Of a stretch of 64,000 bases of DNA, positions 59,091 through 64,000 are shown piece by piece; position 1 is the stretch's first letter, and every line of letters begins with the position of its first letter. Both the position numbers and the translations under genes were made by a program. The stretch is from Epiperipatus broadwayi. Its lineage: Eukaryota > Onychophora > Udeonychophora > Euonychophora > Peripatidae. Under the pieces are notes generated by a model. The model saw nothing but the letters and a program-made list of their open reading frames with translations, had not been told where the DNA came from and ran no database searches. The stretch is from contig JAQFVV010006547.1 in the NCBI GenBank assembly GCA_028023455.1, forward strand, positions 62,001 to 126,000, read 5' to 3'.

Positions 59091-60930
59091 AAATGTAATT
59101 ATTGGCTACTGAATGATTAGATAAAAAGGATTAATCCAAATATAAATCAAACTTACTTAAGAGTATATTGCAGTAGGGAATTAATAGACATATCTATGAA
59201 TATTCGCATACGAGAATATAAACTCATAGGAGAATTTAAACTTGAGAAATGAAAAGGTAGGTATCCATGATGTACACATGGGTATCTAAATAAATTCCTA
59301 CTATGTGAATGCTGGCAGAACAGGATTATGGACTATAAATGATGGACACTGGATAATCATCAACAATGGACCAAGCGTCAGATAAGTTACCAATGAAATG
59401 GCCTAACTGATCTATGGAACCTGAATTGCAATGAACTATTAGAAGAAGTGTTATCCAAATACTGTTATTTAAATAAATTGTGATTATATAAAATAATATA
59501 TTTTATCAGTTTAATTTTATGTCATCCATTTTCTAGGGTACTTATTCACAGGAATCTCATGTTTCCTGAGCTATGTTCAGCATAACCTGATCTGGGTGAG
59601 TAAGGTTGTAGTAAGCTGGAACTCTAGTGGTGGTGCCATTTGGGAAACCAAACAAATTTCTAGATATTTTCACTCTTTAATGCTACACCCTCTGATGAGT
59701 AGGTAATATTGTTTTAGGGGGGGGGGGTTAGTCAGCATTGGGTAACACCAATCATTCTTTCCTTCCTACAATATGCTTATCAGGAAATAAATCAACCATC
59801 AGATGGGATGGAAACCCCAGTCCAGTTACAATATATATATATGTTTTCAATTCATAGCTTTACTATTATTATTTTCATATAAAATCTTAAAATTTGTGCT
59901 GATTTATATTTTAGTTATATTAAATAAATATATCTAATATAATACAATTTTAATATCATAGATTAGGAGTGTTTAACTCACTGATCATGATACATGGAGG
60001 GATCACTTAAGAAATTTTGGATGTTTTCAAGAAATTCATGACTAATTATAAAAATTGTATTTTTTAAAAATAAAATATAAATATTATAATTATTTATATG
60101 TATATTAATTGAGCATTAATTGTATTGGCAAGTATCTATATAATAATATTTTATATGCTTTTGTTTATTCATTTTTTATAATACAGTAAATCTTATTTGT
60201 TACTTAATAATATTTCCTTACAGTTTCAACTGATCAGTCTTCATCAGAGCTATACTATTTAAAAATATTTTTACACATAATTATCATAACTATATATAAT
60301 TAAATATATATTATATAATAATCTATATGCCTATAAAATAGATTATACATCATATAATTATATTTCAATAAATGCAATAAATATATTTTTATAAATGTTT
60401 TAATTTCCTTGTTGTAAATCCTAACTTGATTGTTTTTCTTTTTTTAAAAATTTAAATCTTTATATATATACTTTACATTTATATAACTTTTTACTATTTT
60501 ATTAATAAAATAATTTATTTCTATCATTTTAACTATACTCTTATAATTTTATTCATGCATTACTTAAATATAATATAATTTTATTTATAATTTTACTTTG
60601 TATTTAATTTTATTTTTAACATTTCCTTCTGACAATTTTTTAAAAAATATTTCAACTCATATTTTGTTTAGACAGGAATATATAAAGTATAAATTAAACA
60701 AAAAAAATGACAAAATATTTTAGCGTGAAAAGAAGGTAAGGTTAAAAATAAAATAAAAACATAAGTAAATATAAAACTACATATGAAATTATATTATAAT
60801 TAGGTAATGCATGAATAAAATTGTAATATAATAGCTGAAATGATAAAAATAAATTAAATTAATAATAAAATGATTGAAAGTTTTATAAATGCAAATTATA
60901 AAAAGTGGATAAAGTATTTTATATAAAGAT
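59091..60930. other. Intergenic DNA with poly-G run
   Basis: The 59,560-59,830 stretch is GC-richer, with words such as GCTGGAACTCTAGTGGTGG and GATGGAAACCCCAGTCC and a G11 run (59717-59727). It may be an unrecognised repeat, but no ends or partner copy occur in this window. The 59,860-60,930 stretch is extremely AT-rich and featureless. Confidence 0.5.
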
Positions 60931-60936
60931 TTAGAT

Positions 60937-61030
60937 TAGGGATGGATAAGGTTTTCAATAATAACAGCCACATATAATTATTATCATTTTTGATTTGAGA
61001 GCCACAGTCAAATGTCAAAACACTTTTACC
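60937..61030 (+). mobile_element. Possible hAT end remnant
   Basis: TAGGGATGGATAAGGTTTTC followed by ACAGCCACAT and GAGAGCCACAGTC resembles the hAT end type CAGGGGTGGGCAAACTTTT...GGGCCACA. The first base is T rather than C and no partner end or target duplication is found, so this is tentative. Confidence 0.35.
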
Positions 61031-61234
61031 AAACAAGTATGATAATAAAATCCACATTAGCATCCGTTTTAACTGATATTATTAAAAGCGAAAAATATAA
61101 AATTTCAAAATATGTGCTTTTATCTTATCTTTAAAGCATTTATGGAATAAAATATTCTAATATCAAGTTTAGAAAAAAATGAGTATGAAAATCAATATTT
61201 ATATTGCCTCCGAAGCTGCACAGAGTAGTTTTTA

Positions 61235-61735
61235 AATATTTAAATAGTTGGCTGAATGAGGATGGAGGAAATGATGAAGTTAAAAGAAGAACAGCATTGG
61301 ATAATGGAGGAATTTACTTAGAGAAAGAAAATATTTTATGAAGCTTTGAAGAGAAATAAGAAAAAGAGTAATTAAATGCTATGTATGGAGTATACTATTG
61401 TATGGGAATGAAATGTGGTCAAGAAGGATGGGAAAAAATAAATTGGATGAATAAAATGAGAAATGAAGTTTTGAAAAGAATAAATAAAGAAAGAAAGTTG
61501 ATTGAGGAAATTAGAGATAGAAAGAGCAATTAAGAAGAAATAATTGCTTAATGAAAGATGTTTCGGAGGGAATAGAGAATAGGGAGTGGAATCAAGAAGA
61601 AAGGATAGTAGTAAAGATTGATCTTGCTAGATAATATAAGAGATGGGGAATCAAAGAGCTGGGCAATGAAGAGAATGGAGTGGAAAAATGATTGAATGTG
61701 TGATGTGATTGTTCTCTGGATATGTTTACAAGACA
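61235..61735 (+). pseudogene. LINE 3' portion (second family), plus strand
   Basis: Plus-strand blocks run in order: NEDGGNDEVKRRTALD (61,255-61,300), RKRVIKCYVW-like then LLYGNEMWSRR (61,350-61,430; the family's LYGSETWxxR), NEMRNEVLKRINKERKLIEE (61,455-61,515), IRDRKSN (61,510-61,530), NNCLMKDVSEGIENR (61,540-61,585) and a C-terminal segment containing MGNEENGVEK (61,660-61,690). The last part aligns base for base with the minus-strand copy at 39,360-39,455, showing the two belong to one family. The 5' part is absent, as usual for LINEs. Frameshifts and stops exclude function. The minus-strand frame at 61548-61871 is a shadow. Confidence 0.85.
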
Positions 61736-61879
61736 GAATACTATTGATTAAGTAATTGAAGAATTCATCACACTGAGAAATCATATTATTTAAATCATTG
61801 TACTCATGTTCCCCTAAAACACTATTCAATGATTTTCTAAGATTTTCATATAGTTTGCAACAACGATGCATTTACATAC

Positions 61880-64000
61880 AATAGTGATTAAGCAAAGAGA
61901 AATGTATTATACTATTATTGAAATCTTGATAGCTGTATACTAGTTTTCACATAGAAAGTGAATTGATAGTTGCTTGGTAATCATTAAATACGAATCCATG
62001 AAATGATTGCTAAAAGCATAAAAATATGATTACATTCTTAATTGTAAGTATTTGATTCCACCTCTTATATTTATTTCTTCACTGGTTTTAACAGCAATTG
62101 TTCTTTGAAAAACTATTTGTGATAATGAATTGTCTTCATAGATTCTTAGATTCTAGATTGTTCAGATTTCTGTTTATCTTTGTAAGAATTTGTTCTGCTT
62201 GGTTTGGTCATAATCCTTTTCAAATATCATTTCATTAAGCATTGATTCCAATCACTGACACCATAAGTATTTTTTATTTCAATTTTTGTTTTGATATATT
62301 AGAATGTGGTATGCTGGTATAAATATAAGACATATCACAACATCTAATATTCAAATTTTCATACTATTTAGAATACAATGTTCTAAACCAAATAAATGAT
62401 AAATGGAAACCAATTTTTATCTGTCGTTAAGATTTTACTTAGAACAGGAGCAAAAGTAAAGGAGTCATAATGTTACAACAGCTCTTATTAATCAAGTTTC
62501 TGTTTTATTTTTCCACAGTTTAATTAATCTTACATTGATAATGTAAAATAAGAAGTGTATGGTAAGTGGACAAGATTGTAGGGTTTAGTCTGATGATGGA
62601 GATTTCTTTCCATCAAAATGCATTACATATTTCTAATAATGTCTTTCTTATATATTAGTAATAAGTGTAGCAGTGAGATTATATATATATATATATATAT
62701 AAAGCAATAAATACTCTTAATAGTTAATAGTCTGATCATTGTTCTATCATGTCTTTAGAATTTTTTTTCTTTCTGGACTTGAATTGGGTCTCAAAAAAAA
62801 AACAATTTTTAAAAATAGATTGTAAATTCTAGGGAAGTTTATAAAAAGTCTATTCGAATGTTTAACTTGGAACAAGAAAGAAAGAAAAAATGGAAGTGAA
62901 AAACTATTCATGTAGAAATTTTATAAAGTGGCTTTTCAAAATAAAATTTCATACTAAAGGAAAAAAAAATCTAGAAAAGTTTATTTGAAGTGAATCTTTA
63001 TAAAAAAATTTCTTAGTACAAACACATATATTTCATAGCCCAAAATGTTCTTTGGGATACATTATTTATTTCATGTTAATTTATATAGAAGAATTGAAAT
63101 TATTTTTATATTCATAGGTATTAAAATGTTTGTGTGTCTAAAGTTATGCATTTGACTGACAATGCTTATCTATCTATATATTTAATTTTCTTATATGAAT
63201 AATGAAATGTCATCTATCATTTTTCAAAGACATGGAGATTGAAAATAACATACATAAGAAATAATTAGAAGTCATAAATAAAAACAATTTAATGATTATT
63301 ATTCATTGAAAGTCATATAAAATACAATTCAGATTTTATAATTCAAAACATTTTCATATGTTATTTGTATATATCGAATTTTATTATCACAGTAATTACA
63401 CACACTTAAAAAAGCAAATTACTATATAAAACAATTGTGATTCGATATTTGCATAATTTTTATATTTTTATTTGTAATAAGTTTGGATTTTAATTTTATA
63501 AATAATAAACCATAAATGAAAAGATATTTAAAATCATAATTTAAGTTATTATTTATTTTATGAAAATTAGAAAATCCTACTCATTGAAAAAAATCTTTGA
63601 CTGATATTTATTTTGAGAAATTTTATATCCGAATTCAAATCACAACCATTGACATCGTGCACATGTCATTACAAGATGGGAAGCACTGTAATATAGTTTT
63701 TTTTTTTCATACTGTTTAATTTTCATGATTGCTGCTTAAATGTTGGCAAAATTTATTTCAGCTTCAAGATCATTCTTTTTTTAATTTTATTTAATAAAAT
63801 AAATATGATGCTGTAACAGGAACAAAAGAATAATATAAATAAGATTGAATTTCTTGATAAAGAATTATTCTTGCTAACTATATGAGTCTTTCCATAATTA
63901 AAAAAGAAGAGGAGGAGAGCAAAGATTATTATTGTATATCATTTTAAACTTTTTTTTTTTTTTAAAATTATCAATATGAGAAAACGTGACTAAAGGAGTA
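61880..64000. other. AT-rich intergenic DNA with TA microsatellite
   Basis: No gene or element could be supported to the window end. A TA tract lies at about 62,680-62,701. The rest is AT-rich sequence with short homopolymers. Confidence 0.6.

Noticed and set aside
59680-59710. Hammerhead ribozyme core (CTGATGAG near 59,692)
   Set aside because: The CTGATGA word is present but no matching GAAA with supporting stems follows; Penelope-type ribozymes were looked for in the foldback arms as well and not found.
61548-61871. 107-codon minus-strand frame
   Set aside because: It overlaps the plus-strand LINE tail, where sense blocks with family motifs are seen; it is a shadow that continues by chance.

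Overview
The window looks like intergenic DNA from an invertebrate animal genome. It is very A+T-rich (about three quarters by eye), full of poly-A, poly-T and TA tracts, and holds no convincing host gene, tRNA or rRNA gene. No open frame has a codon pattern or domain pointing to an intact protein. The longest frames are low-complexity or short. Everything recognisable is a decayed transposable element or a simple repeat. The mix (RTE-type LINEs, a second LINE family, a Penelope-like element with a GIY-YIG domain, mariner, several hAT ends and a Gag fossil) fits a mollusc, arthropod or similar metazoan; I cannot fix the taxon.

Layout. 1-13,850: mostly featureless AT-rich DNA with a 175-bp tandem duplication (3,468), a folded repeat (4,681), a 92-bp miniature inverted-repeat element (6,817) and a polyadenylated retrocopy with a 13-bp target duplication (7,842-8,112). 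13,860-14,392: a suspicious A-only tract. 18,058-18,656: a 599-bp foldback with tRNA-like promoter boxes in both arms. 21,363-23,554: a hAT copy with a fossil SCAND3/ZBED5-like transposase. 25,300-26,520: an RTE LINE on the minus strand. 28,571-28,996 and 32,165-32,605: direct repeat pairs. 30,871-31,761: an internally deleted mariner. 34,575-38,560: a second RTE copy on the plus strand, cut in two by a 3,085-bp hAT element with a perfect 8-bp target duplication. 39,240-42,700: a LINE of another family on the minus strand, interrupted by a Penelope-like fragment between two foldback arms of the same family as the 18-kb copy. 46,801-47,035: a three-copy 80-bp tandem repeat. 48,156-49,437 and 57,753-58,823: two opposite-facing copies of an ORF-less inverted-repeat element, the second followed directly by a 25-bp minisatellite. 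51,675-52,600: an LTR-retrotransposon Gag fossil. 55,628: a hAT end. 61,235-61,735: the 3' part of the second LINE family.

The elements do not form a pathway; their value is as a record of nested insertions. The two most informative sites are the hAT-in-RTE insertion, where the LINE frame reads across the target duplication, and the Penelope/foldback-in-LINE insertion, where the foldback arms carry internal Pol III-like A and B boxes.
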